Origin: DAOUJI01 sp965219565
Lineage (GTDB): Bacteria; Chloroflexota; Dehalococcoidia; Lucifugimonadales; JAGWBF01
Assembly: GCA_965219565.1 (NCBI GenBank)
Contig: OZ244780.1
Span: forward strand, 2,418,001-2,482,000
Length of the DNA stretch: 64,000 bases
Direction: 5' to 3'
Shown here: positions 43,982 through 52,359 of the stretch, piece after piece
Position numbering within the stretch: position 1 is the first letter of the stretch
Layout: each line of letters starts with the position of its first letter
The notes under the pieces: generated by a model
Databases searched by the model: none
What the model saw: only the letters and a program-made list of their open reading frames with translations
Told to the model about the DNA's origin: nothing
Made by a program: the position numbers and the translations under genes

Positions 43982-44608
43982 TTGTCCACTTCCCACAACG
44001 GCGATCCCCTTAAGGTCATAGTCTGGTACGACTACGTCTGACCCTGGTGCTACATCGGCCTGGAGCGGGTCGACAAGATGGCCTCGGAATACGACATAGC
44101 CGTGGAAGGAAGGGCCTACCTGTTGCGCCCGGACACGCCCCTTGAGGGCATCCCGCGCCAGCCAAGCCCGGAAGGTTCGGACAACCTGCTGTCCGAACCC
44201 CTTAAGAGCCAGGCCGAATCCGCCGGGCTGGTCATGAGGAGGGCTCCGAAAACCTCCTACACTCTATATGCTCTGGAAGCCACCGAACACGCTCAACAGC
44301 TGGGCCTGTTCGACCCGTTCCACAGGGCCGCCTATAAGGCGTACTGGGAGCACGGCAAAGACCTGGGAGACATGGATGTGATACGGGACCTGGCGCTCCA
44401 ATGCAGCATGGACTGGGACGACCTTTCAGGCAAGCTGGAATCAGGCTATTACCGAGAGACCGTGCTAAGTCAGTACCGGGAGGCCATGGACCTGGGGATC
44501 AGAGGAATACCTGCGTTCATAGTGGGAAACCAGTTGTTCACGGGCGCTCAGCCCTACGAGATTTTCAAGCTGGCGGTGGCCAGGGCGCGGGAAACCATGG
44601 GCGGATGA
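43982..44608 (+). CDS. DsbA-family selenoprotein (UPWC), in-frame TGA
   Basis: A 208-residue FrnE/DsbA-like thioredoxin-fold oxidoreductase. The frame from TTG 43982 (GGAGG five bases upstream) reads VIVWYDYV, TGA at 44039-44041, PWCYIGLERVDKM. The TGA stands exactly where the first Cys of the C-P-W-C active site should be, so residue 20 is probably selenocysteine. A 7-bp stem hairpin with GGAGC loop follows at 44055-44073. Downstream the helical insert and the cis-Pro motif GIRGIPAFIVGNQLF are intact, and codon use is normal to the end. Alternatives are a nonsense mutation or a sequencing error. Without Sec only the 44078 fragment, lacking the active site, would be made. Confidence 0.78.
44055..44073 (+). 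promoter_or_regulatory. Candidate bacterial SECIS hairpin of the DsbA-like selenoprotein gene
   Basis: TCGGCCT (44055-44061) pairs with GGGTCGA (44067-44073) across the loop GGAGC: seven pairs, two of them G-T. The loop begins 21 bases after the TGA, within the distance range of known bacterial SECIS elements, and has G in its first two positions. Confidence 0.6.
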
Positions 44609-44651
44609 CCTGACCTAAGGGAGAAAGGCCTCGACCGATTCCCTTGGCGGC

Positions 44652-45542
44652 CTACTCCTCTTCTTCTTGGGACATAGCCTTTAAGGAGCGCCTTGAGAAG
44701 GGCGCCTCCGACGGCTCGCCCTCTTCGGAGCCGTCCAGTGAGTCGGAGTACGGTTCCCGCCACTCCGCAGTGTATTCGTCGTCCTCGTCCATGTCCACGT
44801 CGACGTCATACCGCATCAGCGAATCGCCCCAATAGACCTTGCGGTCGTCCTTGCCTCTGGTTGGGAAGGAGCATACTCCTTGAAGGCTGGGGTGCCGGTA
44901 AACTTCCCAAATGATGATGGAAAGTTCCTGACGGCTCACGCTGATGACTGCGGCATCGTATCTATTGCCGCCGTTAGTCAGCTGAATCAGCCTTTTGCTT
45001 AGCTTGGGTTCAATCCTTCCCAGATATTCGCCTTGGCTGTTTTCAACGATGATGGCATGGTCTCTGGTCACCAGCTTGACCGAATCGCCGGAGGCCAGCT
45101 TTGCCAGCACGGCGCCGGGCGCCGGGCGGTTCGCTGTAGTGACCCCTGCCTTCCCGCTTTCCTCTATGAACATGTATGGCATGAAAGCTTTGCTCGCTTT
45201 CCGAGCCTGGGCGCCTGCTCCTGGAGACGGGGCGGTCTCTCTCAGATGGGAAATACGCTCAAGGTTCTTTTTGGAGATGGCGTTGTACGGCGCCAGATGG
45301 GACGCCCTTTCGAAGGCGTCTCGGGCCTCGTCGTAACTCCCCAGTTCCAGGAAGGCCTTGCCGAGCCGGTTCCAGGCTTCCACGTCCTCGGGAAAGACCT
45401 CTAGAATTACTCGGTTTACGTCGACGGCCTGCTCCCATTGACCTTTCAAAGCAAGGTCCACCGCTTCTTTGCTCTTGTCCCTGCGGAGCTTGTTCCGCTC
45501 CGAGGGTCCCAGTTTCACCGTCACTTGATTGGGCGTTTCCAT
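44652..45542 (-). CDS. TPR-repeat protein with unknown C-terminal domain, 296 aa
   Basis: Residues about 28-95 form two tetratricopeptide repeats (ALKGQWEQAVDVNRVILE, AWNRLGKAFLELGSYDEARD AFERA type pattern, written here in parts), a protein-protein interaction scaffold. A linker of Ala/Pro follows, then a conserved-looking beta domain with GDSVKLVTRDHAIIVENSQG and GRIEPKLSKRLIQL (about residues 145-230), which is unfamiliar, and an acidic DMDEDDEYT stretch. Start ATG at 45542; an upstream in-frame extension is less likely. Cytoplasmic; no signal peptide. Confidence 0.75.
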   Translation of the reverse strand: METPNQVTVKLGPSERNKLRRDKSKEAVDLALKGQWEQAVDVNRVILEVFPEDVEAWNRLGKAFLELGSYDEARDAFERASHLAPYNAISKKNLERISHLRETAPSPGAGAQARKASKAFMPYMFIEESGKAGVTTANRPAPGAVLAKLASGDSVKLVTRDHAIIVENSQGEYLGRIEPKLSKRLIQLTNGGNRYDAAVISVSRQELSIIIWEVYRHPSLQGVCSFPTRGKDDRKVYWGDSLMRYDVDVDMDEDDEYTAEWREPYSDSLDGSEEGEPSEAPFSRRSLKAMSQEEEE

Positions 45543-45838
45543 CACTCGCTGTTCCAAATGTATTGTGCGTTCCGAGGCCGCACTAGCCTCCGCCGCCGGA
45601 CTATATGGAGGACCTAAGACCGATTGATAGAAGCCCTCTCTATCCGACCTCGCATCGCCGTCTGCCCAGCTTAGAACCGGCAAGGCGAGGTTGTTAATAA
45701 TGAATATAATAAATGCGCTTTAGAGGTCAAGGGATAATTGCCCGTGATTTCGAAACTTGGAAGCTGATTTTTGCCCCTTCGCTCACAGTGGCGGTCACTC
45801 TCCCCAGCCAGGTGGGTCTCCACCAGAACGAGACGGTA

Positions 45839-46591
45839 CTATGAATAGACGCCCCGAAAGCTCCACCACCGGACCAACAACACGTCCCGCGCCATCAACA
45901 GAGAGTCCAACAGCGGGCGGACCTTGCTCTCCGTCCGATAATGCCAGTCAATGGGGACCTCCACCACCCTCATGCGTCGCTTGCGGGCCAGGAACAGCGC
46001 CTCCACGTCGAACGCAAAACCATTGAGCCTCACTTGAGAAAAGAGTTCCTGCGCCGCCTCACCTGTGAAGCATTTGAACCCACATTGAGTGTCTTCCACT
46101 CCCGGCACCGCCAGGAAGCGGACCAGTATGTTGAAGAAACGGCCCATGCGGTGACGCCCTTGGGGTTCTTGAAAGCGACGGGCTCCCTCGGCTTCGCGGG
46201 ACCCGATAGCTACGTCGAACTCTGTAAGATTGGGAGGCAGAAACCGGGCGATCTGCTCTATGGGCATCGATAAGTCGGCGTCACACAGGAACCTGTACTG
46301 ACCCTTGACGGCTGTCATGCCGCTCTTTACCGCCCATCCCTTGCCCCCGTGGGGCGCCTCTATCAACCGAAAGCCTTGGTTGAGATCAGTGAATTCTCGG
46401 ACCAGGGCCGCAGTGTCGTCGCTGGAGCCGTCGTCCACTACAGCCACTTCCCAGGTATAGGACTGGGAAGCCATGCAGTCCCGCACCAGCTCGAGGGTGG
46501 ACACTATCCGGCTGGCTTCGTTATAAGCCGGGACTACTATGGACAGAAAGGGTTCCCGGTCACGGGATGGACCATCTGCGCTGAGAGTCAT
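45839..46591 (-). CDS. Glycosyltransferase family 2 (dolichyl/polyprenyl-phosphate type)
   Basis: A 250-residue GT2 enzyme. Opening FLSIVVPAYNEASRIVSTLE, nucleotide pocket VAVVDDGSSDDTAALVREF, and the DADLSMPIEQI metal motif (D-x-D) near residues 98-108 are standard. ECDTQCGFKCFTG-like (VEDTQCGFKCFTGEA) and the final RVVEVPIDWHYR strand match dolichyl-phosphate-beta-glucosyltransferase relatives. It would transfer a hexose from a nucleotide sugar to a polyprenyl phosphate. Last gene of the aspS-thrB-lysC run, 37 bp after lysC. Confidence 0.88.
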   Translation of the reverse strand: MTLSADGPSRDREPFLSIVVPAYNEASRIVSTLELVRDCMASQSYTWEVAVVDDGSSDDTAALVREFTDLNQGFRLIEAPHGGKGWAVKSGMTAVKGQYRFLCDADLSMPIEQIARFLPPNLTEFDVAIGSREAEGARRFQEPQGRHRMGRFFNILVRFLAVPGVEDTQCGFKCFTGEAAQELFSQVRLNGFAFDVEALFLARKRRMRVVEVPIDWHYRTESKVRPLLDSLLMARDVLLVRWWSFRGVYS

Positions 46592-46628
46592 GCTACACCG
46601 AAGGATGCGGCATCAGACGGATGCGGGA

Positions 46629-47852
46629 CTATGGCTCCTCAAGGTCGAATGCCGTATGAAGGGCCCGGACCGCATCGGCTACTTTCTCTTCGGACACAAT
46701 GCAGGTGATGCGTATCTCGGACGTGGTGATCATCTCGATATTGATGTTGGCGCTAGCCAGGGCACGGAACATTCGTGAGGCGTAACCAGGCGTGTTCTGC
46801 ATCCCTGCGCCTACGATGCTCACTTTAGCCAGAGAATCGTCGGTATGGAACGTGGGAGCTCCCTTTTCAGCCGCCACGGGACCCACTACGTCCACGGCCC
46901 TCTGCAGGTCGGTGCGGGCCACGGTGAAGCTCAGGTCCGTCAGATTTTCCTGGCTGGCGTTCTGGACTATGGTGTCAACCGAGATTCCCTCGTCGGTGAG
47001 GGGCTCGAAAAAGGCGGCGGCGATGCCTGGACTGTCTGGGACCCCCCTTAAGGTTATCTTGGCTACGTTTCTATCGGCGGCCACGCCGGTCACTTTGATT
47101 CGCTCTTCCATTTCGGTCTTCGCACCTCTGTGAATAAGGGTGCCCGGTCCTTCAGTAAAGCTTGACGCCACCAGTATGGGGATGTCGTATGCTGCGCCCA
47201 ACTCTATGGACCTTGGGTGCATCTTAGCGCCGTAGGTGGCCAACTCCAGCATCTCTTCATAGCTTATTTCGGGAATCCTCCTGGCCTCGGGGACGATGCG
47301 GGGGTCGGCGGTGTAAATCCCCTCCACGTCGGTATAGACCTCGCACCGCTCGGCCTGCAAGGCGGCTGCCAGGGCCACCGCCGTCGTGTCGGAGCCTCCC
47401 CTTCCCAAAGTCGTCACGTCCATGTCCTCGGTGAACCCTTGAAATCCGGCCACGATGAGAAGGTTTCCGGCGTCCAACTCTCGTCTCATTCGGGAGGGGT
47501 CTATCTGTGCGATTCGCGCCCTTCCATAGGCCGTATTTGTCTTTATCCCCGCCTGGAAGCCGCTGAGGCTTAGCGCCTGGTGGCCCAAGGCTCGTATAGC
47601 CATAGCCATCAGTGTGCATGAGACCAGCTCTCCGGTCGAGAGGAGCAAGTCCAACTCCCTGGGGTCGGGAGCGGTTCCCGACACACTATAAGCGAGGTCG
47701 ATAAGCTCGTCGGTAGTGTCTCCCATTGCTGACACGACGGCAACTACGTCATTGCCGCGGTCCTTGGACGCCACGATTCGCTGGGCCACCCGCCCTATCT
47801 TCTCGGCGTCGGCCACCGAGCTGCCACCGTACTTTTGCACCACTAAAGCCAC
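46629..47852 (-). CDS. lysC: Aspartate kinase
   Basis: A 407-residue aspartokinase catalysing the first step toward Lys, Thr and Met. Catalytic start VVQKYGGSSVADAEKI, FQGFTEDMDVTTLGRGGSDT near residues 140-160, YTDVEGIYTADPR, and two C-terminal ACT domains (about residues 265-407) for feedback control. An internal start for a beta subunit, known from other bacteria, is possible but not shown. It lies 14 bp after thrB on the same strand. No riboswitch-like leader is apparent. Confidence 0.95.
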   Translation of the reverse strand: MALVVQKYGGSSVADAEKIGRVAQRIVASKDRGNDVVAVVSAMGDTTDELIDLAYSVSGTAPDPRELDLLLSTGELVSCTLMAMAIRALGHQALSLSGFQAGIKTNTAYGRARIAQIDPSRMRRELDAGNLLIVAGFQGFTEDMDVTTLGRGGSDTTAVALAAALQAERCEVYTDVEGIYTADPRIVPEARRIPEISYEEMLELATYGAKMHPRSIELGAAYDIPILVASSFTEGPGTLIHRGAKTEMEERIKVTGVAADRNVAKITLRGVPDSPGIAAAFFEPLTDEGISVDTIVQNASQENLTDLSFTVARTDLQRAVDVVGPVAAEKGAPTFHTDDSLAKVSIVGAGMQNTPGYASRMFRALASANINIEMITTSEIRITCIVSEEKVADAVRALHTAFDLEEP

Positions 47853-47866
47853 GCAGCTGCCCTACT

Positions 47867-48775
47867 CTACGCCTGATGAACGCCCATCAGGGACGGCCTT
47901 GTTATCTTCACTTCGCCCTCAGCCCCGCATTGTCGAGCAGCCTCGGCCATCTCGTAGGCCACGGTCATCTCCCTGCCTTGGGTCAAAGCCAGTATGGTGG
48001 AGCCACTACCCGACAGGAACACGCCCAGAGCCCCTCCCTTCATAGCCGCCTCGAATATGACCTTCATCGGCCGGAACAGGGACTGACGGTAGGGCTGGTG
48101 AATACGGTCTTGAGTAGCATAGACCAAGTCCTGCATCCTCCCTGTCGTCATGGCGTTGACCAGGAGACCCGTGCGCCCCGCGTTGTAGACCGCGTCCGCC
48201 CGGCTGTAGGAATCGGGCAGCACAGCCCTGGCGTCTTCCGTGGATATGCGCTCCACTGGAATGAAAACGACGGTATGCAAGTCATCGGGAAAGGGGACCG
48301 GCACACACACCAGTTTGCTCGCCTCCTGGGCCACTAATCTAAGCCCGCCGTACACTGAAGCCGCTACGTTGTCTGGGTGTCCTTCCAACTCTACGGCCAG
48401 ACTCAACAGCCGCTCCTTGGACATCTGCGAGCCCCCGGACAGCAAGTCTCCGGCGAACAGGCCTCCCACGATGGCGGCTCCGCTGCTTCCCAGCCCTCGC
48501 TTCAACGGAATGCCGTTGTTGCAGCGGAGCTTGAAGTGGGGAGCTTCAGCGTTCTTGGCCTTGTAAGCCCTCAGGCACGCCTCGTACACCAGGTTCGACT
48601 CGTCGGCGGCAAGCTCGTCCGATCCGAAGCCGAGTATCTCCACGTCCGGGGCCGGGGCAGCCTCTACGGTGACCTCACTCCACAAGTCCAAGGCCATCCC
48701 CAGACAGTCGAACCCGGGCCCCAGGTTCGCTGTCGTCGCGGGAACTCTAACGGTGACTTTGCTTCCGCTGGTCAT
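47867..48775 (-). CDS. thrB: Homoserine kinase
   Basis: A 302-residue GHMP kinase that phosphorylates homoserine for threonine synthesis. Start chosen at 48775 (MTSGSKVTVRVPATTANLGP), inside a longer open frame that extends into aspS. The ATP loop IPLKRGLGSSGAAIVGG is near residues 91-107 and the C-terminal GGALGVFLSGSGSTILAL is intact. It sits between aspS (17 bp) and lysC (14 bp), thus one operon for the aspartate family. Confidence 0.93.
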   Translation of the reverse strand: MTSGSKVTVRVPATTANLGPGFDCLGMALDLWSEVTVEAAPAPDVEILGFGSDELAADESNLVYEACLRAYKAKNAEAPHFKLRCNNGIPLKRGLGSSGAAIVGGLFAGDLLSGGSQMSKERLLSLAVELEGHPDNVAASVYGGLRLVAQEASKLVCVPVPFPDDLHTVVFIPVERISTEDARAVLPDSYSRADAVYNAGRTGLLVNAMTTGRMQDLVYATQDRIHQPYRQSLFRPMKVIFEAAMKGGALGVFLSGSGSTILALTQGREMTVAYEMAEAARQCGAEGEVKITRPSLMGVHQA

Positions 48776-48792
48776 CTTTTGCCGCCTTGGAC

Positions 48793-50613
48793 CTATTCCT
48801 CCAGGAGCTTCAGCCCCAGGTCCCTCAGCTGTCCCTGATCTACGTCGGAAGGCGCCCCGAACAGCAGGTCGGCGCCGCTCTGAGTCTTGGGGAAGGCTAT
48901 GACGTCCCGGATGGACTGGGCGTCGGATAAGATTGCCACCAGCCTGTCTATACCTGGGGCTATTCCTCCGTGGGGAGGCGCGCCGTATTCGAAGGCTTCC
49001 AACAGGTGGCCGAACCTGGCCTGCACCTCTGCGTCGGAGTAACCCAGGACTTGGAATATCTGCTCCTGAAGCTCTCGACGGTGGACACGGATGCTTCCGC
49101 TGGCCAGTTCGCTGCCGTTGCATACCAGGTCATAAGCTTTGGACTTGAGGCTTCCCAACTCGCCGTTCTGGGACTCGGATGGAGACAACGCCGTGGCTTT
49201 GAGAGCTTCCAAGTCGTGGTCCTTGGGCGCCGTGAATGGGTGATGGGAGGAGTCCCATCTGCCCGCTTGAGGGTTCCACTCGAAGAGGGGAAAGTCCACA
49301 ACGAACGCAAAGGAAAGGGTATCCGGGTCCGCCAACTCCAGCCGGTCTGCGATTTCGGACCGAAGGGCGCTCAACGGCGGGTCTATCTCTCTGGTCGGGC
49401 CAGCGAGAAGAAGGAAGAGGTCTCCAGGCCCTCCAGCCATGCGCTCGGCCATCTCTCTAACCAGGTCGGGACCCATCCGCAAACCCTGGCTGAATTGCAA
49501 GTCTTCTTCGGTGAGGTCGTCCCGCGAACCCCCGCTGATCCGAACGTGGCTCAACCCCTTGGCTCCTCTGGCTCGAACTAAGTTCTCCAGCTCCTTGAGC
49601 ATGGAGTTGCTGTAGTGCCCCAGACCTGGAGCGACAAAGCCCTTGACTGCTCCGCCGTCCTCGGCCACCCTGTGGAAGACCCGGAAGTCCGTCTTAAGGG
49701 CGATGTCAGTAACATCCGACATTTCCAGGCCAAACCGGAGGTCCGGCTTGTCCGACGAATATTTGGACACGGCTTCCTGGTAGGTGAGCCTGGGAAAAGG
49801 CTTTACCAGCCGCTTGTCCGGCGCCAGGGTTTCAATCATAGAGGTGTAGAGTTCCTCCACCAGAGTGAGCACGTCCTCCTCGTCCACAAAGCTCATCTCC
49901 AGGTCGAGCTGTGTGAACTCCGGCTGGCGGTCCGCCCTCAGGTCCTCGTCTCTGAAGCAGCGCGCAATCTGGAAGTACCGTTCGAATCCAGCCACCATGA
50001 GCAGCTGTTTCAACTGCTGCGGCGATTGGGGCAAGGCGTAGAAACTGCCAGGCTGCAGACGGCTTGGAACGAGAAAGTCCCGTGCCCCTTCCGGCGTGCT
50101 CTTGATGAGAATAGGCGTCTCAATCTCCAGGAACTCCCGTTCGTCCAAGAAATCTCTGATGTATTTCACGATTTTGTGTCTGAGGACGAGGGTCTTTTGC
50201 ATGGTCTCACGGCGGAGGTCCAGATACCTGTACCTCAACCTAAGACTCTCGTCCACGTCAGAGTCTTCGTTGATGAGGAAAGGAGGCGTAAGGGAGCTGT
50301 TCAGGACCTCCACCTCTTCCGCCATGACTTCAACAGCGCCGGTGGGAAGATTGGGGTTCAACGCCTCCGGTGGCCTTGGAGCAACGGTCCCTGTGACGGA
50401 TAGGACCCACTCCGGCCTTGCCTGGTCAGCCGCTTTATACGGTTCTGGATTCAATTCAGGGTTGAAGACCACCTGCACCAAGCCTGACCTATCTCTCAGG
50501 TCTATGAAAATTACTCCGCCGTGGTCCCTGCGTCTGTGGACCCAACCGGCAAGAGAAACCTGAGCGCCCGCATTGGCGTCTCGGAGAGTTCCGCAACCGG
50601 TGTCTTTGTACAA
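48793..50613 (-). CDS. aspS: Aspartyl-tRNA synthetase
   Basis: A 606-residue class II synthetase of bacterial type. N-terminal anticodon domain with SLAGWVHRRRDHGGVIFIDL and GLVQVVFNP, motif 2 ARCFRDEDLRADRQPEFTQL, the bacterial GAD insertion (about residues 300-420), and motif 3 HGGIAPGIDRLVAIL near the end. The TTG at 50613 (LYKDTGCGTLR) is taken as start: it follows GGGAG at seven bases, aligns with the family start, and avoids overlap with the upstream gene. A longer reading to 50658 is less likely. Possibly non-discriminating AspRS, which cannot be judged here. Confidence 0.95.
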   Translation of the reverse strand: MYKDTGCGTLRDANAGAQVSLAGWVHRRRDHGGVIFIDLRDRSGLVQVVFNPELNPEPYKAADQARPEWVLSVTGTVAPRPPEALNPNLPTGAVEVMAEEVEVLNSSLTPPFLINEDSDVDESLRLRYRYLDLRRETMQKTLVLRHKIVKYIRDFLDEREFLEIETPILIKSTPEGARDFLVPSRLQPGSFYALPQSPQQLKQLLMVAGFERYFQIARCFRDEDLRADRQPEFTQLDLEMSFVDEEDVLTLVEELYTSMIETLAPDKRLVKPFPRLTYQEAVSKYSSDKPDLRFGLEMSDVTDIALKTDFRVFHRVAEDGGAVKGFVAPGLGHYSNSMLKELENLVRARGAKGLSHVRISGGSRDDLTEEDLQFSQGLRMGPDLVREMAERMAGGPGDLFLLLAGPTREIDPPLSALRSEIADRLELADPDTLSFAFVVDFPLFEWNPQAGRWDSSHHPFTAPKDHDLEALKATALSPSESQNGELGSLKSKAYDLVCNGSELASGSIRVHRRELQEQIFQVLGYSDAEVQARFGHLLEAFEYGAPPHGGIAPGIDRLVAILSDAQSIRDVIAFPKTQSGADLLFGAPSDVDQGQLRDLGLKLLEE

Positions 50614-50626
50614 CCCTTGTCTCCCG

Positions 50627-50992
50627 TCAGTCTTCAAGCCGTTTGAATATGCTGTCAACCTGCAACGCCGAGGGCCTTATGAACTCCTCCAAGGCCTCTT
50701 TGAGGCCGCCGGGAGCGTCCACAGGGGGAAGGCACATGGCCCCGATGCAGACATAGGCCCTCGCTGACTCCCCTGCCATGTAACCAAGTTCCGATAACGT
50801 CGCCTCGTCAGCTGAGTCAACGACCTTGATGTGGACACTGCCGTATTCCAACGACTCCGCAGCATCGGTCAAGGCCGTCGTGTCTTTTCCGTGCGGGTCT
50901 CCCACGATGGTTATGTCAATAGCAGGCGCCTCCAAAGGGGCGCCGCCTGCGTCGCCGCCGTCAACTGGATGAGAATCGGGAGAGCCGCCCAT
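50627..50992 (-). CDS. Orphan YyaL/SSP411 C-terminal-like protein, 121 aa
   Basis: The last 80 residues, PAIDITIVGDPHGKDTTAL then ARAYVCIGAMCLPPVDAPGG, are similar to the C-terminal tail of thioredoxin-domain YyaL/SPATA20 proteins, which end in G-x-P-x-x-Y-V-C and C-x-x-P-V. The large preceding domains of that family (thioredoxin, six-hairpin glycosidase-like) are absent. It may be a remnant or an independently retained small protein. It starts after a terminator and 13 bp before aspS, and appears to be the first gene of the aspS operon. Confidence 0.6.
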   Translation of the reverse strand: MGGSPDSHPVDGGDAGGAPLEAPAIDITIVGDPHGKDTTALTDAAESLEYGSVHIKVVDSADEATLSELGYMAGESARAYVCIGAMCLPPVDAPGGLKEALEEFIRPSALQVDSIFKRLED

Positions 50993-51027
50993 ACCCACTG
51001 CTCCGGGACCCGCTATGCAGAGGTCAG

Positions 51028-51054
51028 AAAAATGGCCCCGCCACGAACGGGGCT
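51028..51054 (-). terminator. Rho-independent terminator
   Basis: On the minus strand GCCCCG (51053-51048) pairs with CGGGGC (51040-51035) over a seven-base loop, followed by CATTTTT. It ends the lipoprotein transcript read from 51672 and separates it from the aspS operon. Confidence 0.8.
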
Positions 51055-51102
51055 TCGGAAAAAGCGTAGCATAGGCGCCAAGCCTTTTCAAGAAAACTGA
51101 GG

Positions 51103-51672
51103 CTAATCCAGGGACGCCGTAAGCTCCTGGACTGGGACTCCGTTCAGTATGAACCTGACCGCTCTGGCCCCGTGCTCCCGCAGGACTTCCTTGTCCAACG
51201 AGAACATGTACATGGGCGCCAGCAGATAAGGCCGCTCACGGCCTTGTGGGTCCTCTTCCAGCAGCATGTCCACATGCACTACGCCCTCATCGATGAACAC
51301 CTTCTCCACGGAGAGCGGGTCGCCTTTCAAAGGACGCCAGAGATAATATGAAGCGACAATCAGCGTTTGAGTGAAATCGGCGTCGCCAAGGACGTCGGTG
51401 TTCCCACGTAACCTCAGAAGGTCCACTCCCTTCAGGAAGTCCCGCATCTGCTCTTCCGACTGGATCAGCCTGACTTCGAGACGCTCGACAAAGGGGTCGG
51501 CCTCCTGATCAATGGGATTCACCCAACCGCCCAGAAGGAACCGGAAGGAAATCTCGCCGTCTTGGGAGATTTCCTCCGACGGAGTTGCATCGCGACTCTC
51601 CGCTTCACAGGCTGCCGCGGCCAGAGCCATTAGAAGCAGAAGCGCCGTTAATAACCGCGTTGTGAGTGACAT
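51103..51672 (-). CDS. Hypothetical lipoprotein, 189 aa
   Basis: Signal with lipobox LAAAAC (Cys at residue 22), then a Ser/Asp/Glu linker and a beta-rich domain: GEISFRFLLGGWVNPIDQEA, FVERLEVRLIQSEEQM, TLIVASYYLWRPLKGDP, and a closing GARAVRFILNGVPVQEL. Not recognised as a known family. Surface location is predicted by the lipobox. Followed by a terminator, so it is a single-gene transcript. Confidence 0.78.
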   Translation of the reverse strand: MSLTTRLLTALLLLMALAAAACEAESRDATPSEEISQDGEISFRFLLGGWVNPIDQEADPFVERLEVRLIQSEEQMRDFLKGVDLLRLRGNTDVLGDADFTQTLIVASYYLWRPLKGDPLSVEKVFIDEGVVHVDMLLEEDPQGRERPYLLAPMYMFSLDKEVLREHGARAVRFILNGVPVQELTASLD

Positions 51673-51801
51673 TGCCTTGTAGATTATATTGCAACGTCGT
51701 CCGCTTTACCCAGTCCCAATGTTGCCACGAAGCCGAAATCGCAGATAGACTTGGCAGTAGGATTAAGCTGAATCCAAGAATATGCGTTAAGGGGTGAGTC
51801 C

Positions 51802-52323
51802 ATGTCCGAAATAGCCTTCATCAAGCAGTTCCTGTCCGAGTCCCATAAGTCCTGGGGGGAAGCGGTGGAGGGACTCACTTCTGAGCAAGCCCACTGGCGA
51901 CCTTATGACAGCGGCAACCATATTGCCTTCAACCTATGGCATTATACCCGGACAGTCGACAACATTATCCTGTTCCTCTTTCAGAGGAAGCCGACCGTAT
52001 GGATGGCAGGCAAATGGGACGAGAAGTTCGGTATGGATTCGAAAGACCAGGGGACGGGGATGGAGACTGAGACCGCCGCGAATCTCAGGATAGACGACTT
52101 TCCAGCCTTTATTTCCTACGCCCGGGAAGTCTGGGCGGAGGTCGATTCTTTCATGGACAGCGCAACACCTGAAGACATGGAACGAATCATCCGAATGAGG
52201 CCGTTTGGCGAGCTCCAGATGCGGGAAATCCTAGGGCGGAGCATCCTCACCCACGGCTGCCAGCATCTGGGCGAAGTTTGGAGCCTGAAGGGCCTCCAGG
52301 GGTTGCCGGGAAACCCTCTGTAA
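51802..52323 (+). CDS. DinB family protein
   Basis: A 173-residue four-helix DinB/YfiT-like protein. The metal-ligand histidines are visible in NLWHYTRTVDN (near residue 49) and LTHGCQHLGEVW (near residues 153-160), with a typical RPFGELQMREIL helix between. DinB-like proteins act as thiol transferases (bacillithiol or mycothiol-dependent) or are uncharacterised. The N-terminal MSEIAFIKQFLSES matches the family. Confidence 0.83.
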   Translation: MSEIAFIKQFLSESHKSWGEAVEGLTSEQAHWRPYDSGNHIAFNLWHYTRTVDNIILFLFQRKPTVWMAGKWDEKFGMDSKDQGTGMETETAANLRIDDFPAFISYAREVWAEVDSFMDSATPEDMERIIRMRPFGELQMREILGRSILTHGCQHLGEVWSLKGLQGLPGNPL

Positions 52324-52359
52324 GATGTCCAACACCCCGACGGCCCCCGGGCGCCCTAG

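Noticed and set aside
44078..44608. Start of the DsbA-like gene at the ATG after the TGA
   Set aside because: This would remove the active site and the first strand while the upstream frame holds perfect family sequence, a ribosome-binding site and a start codon. Reading through TGA is the better model.
44618..44640. AAGGGA/TCCCTT inverted repeat as terminator of the DsbA-like gene
   Set aside because: Six-base stem with a 17-base loop and no T-tract; too weak to call.
47867..49123. Homoserine kinase with a 116-residue N-terminal extension
   Set aside because: The extension lies inside aspS in another frame and is a low-complexity Arg/Pro/Gly shadow. The ATG at 48775 matches the family start.
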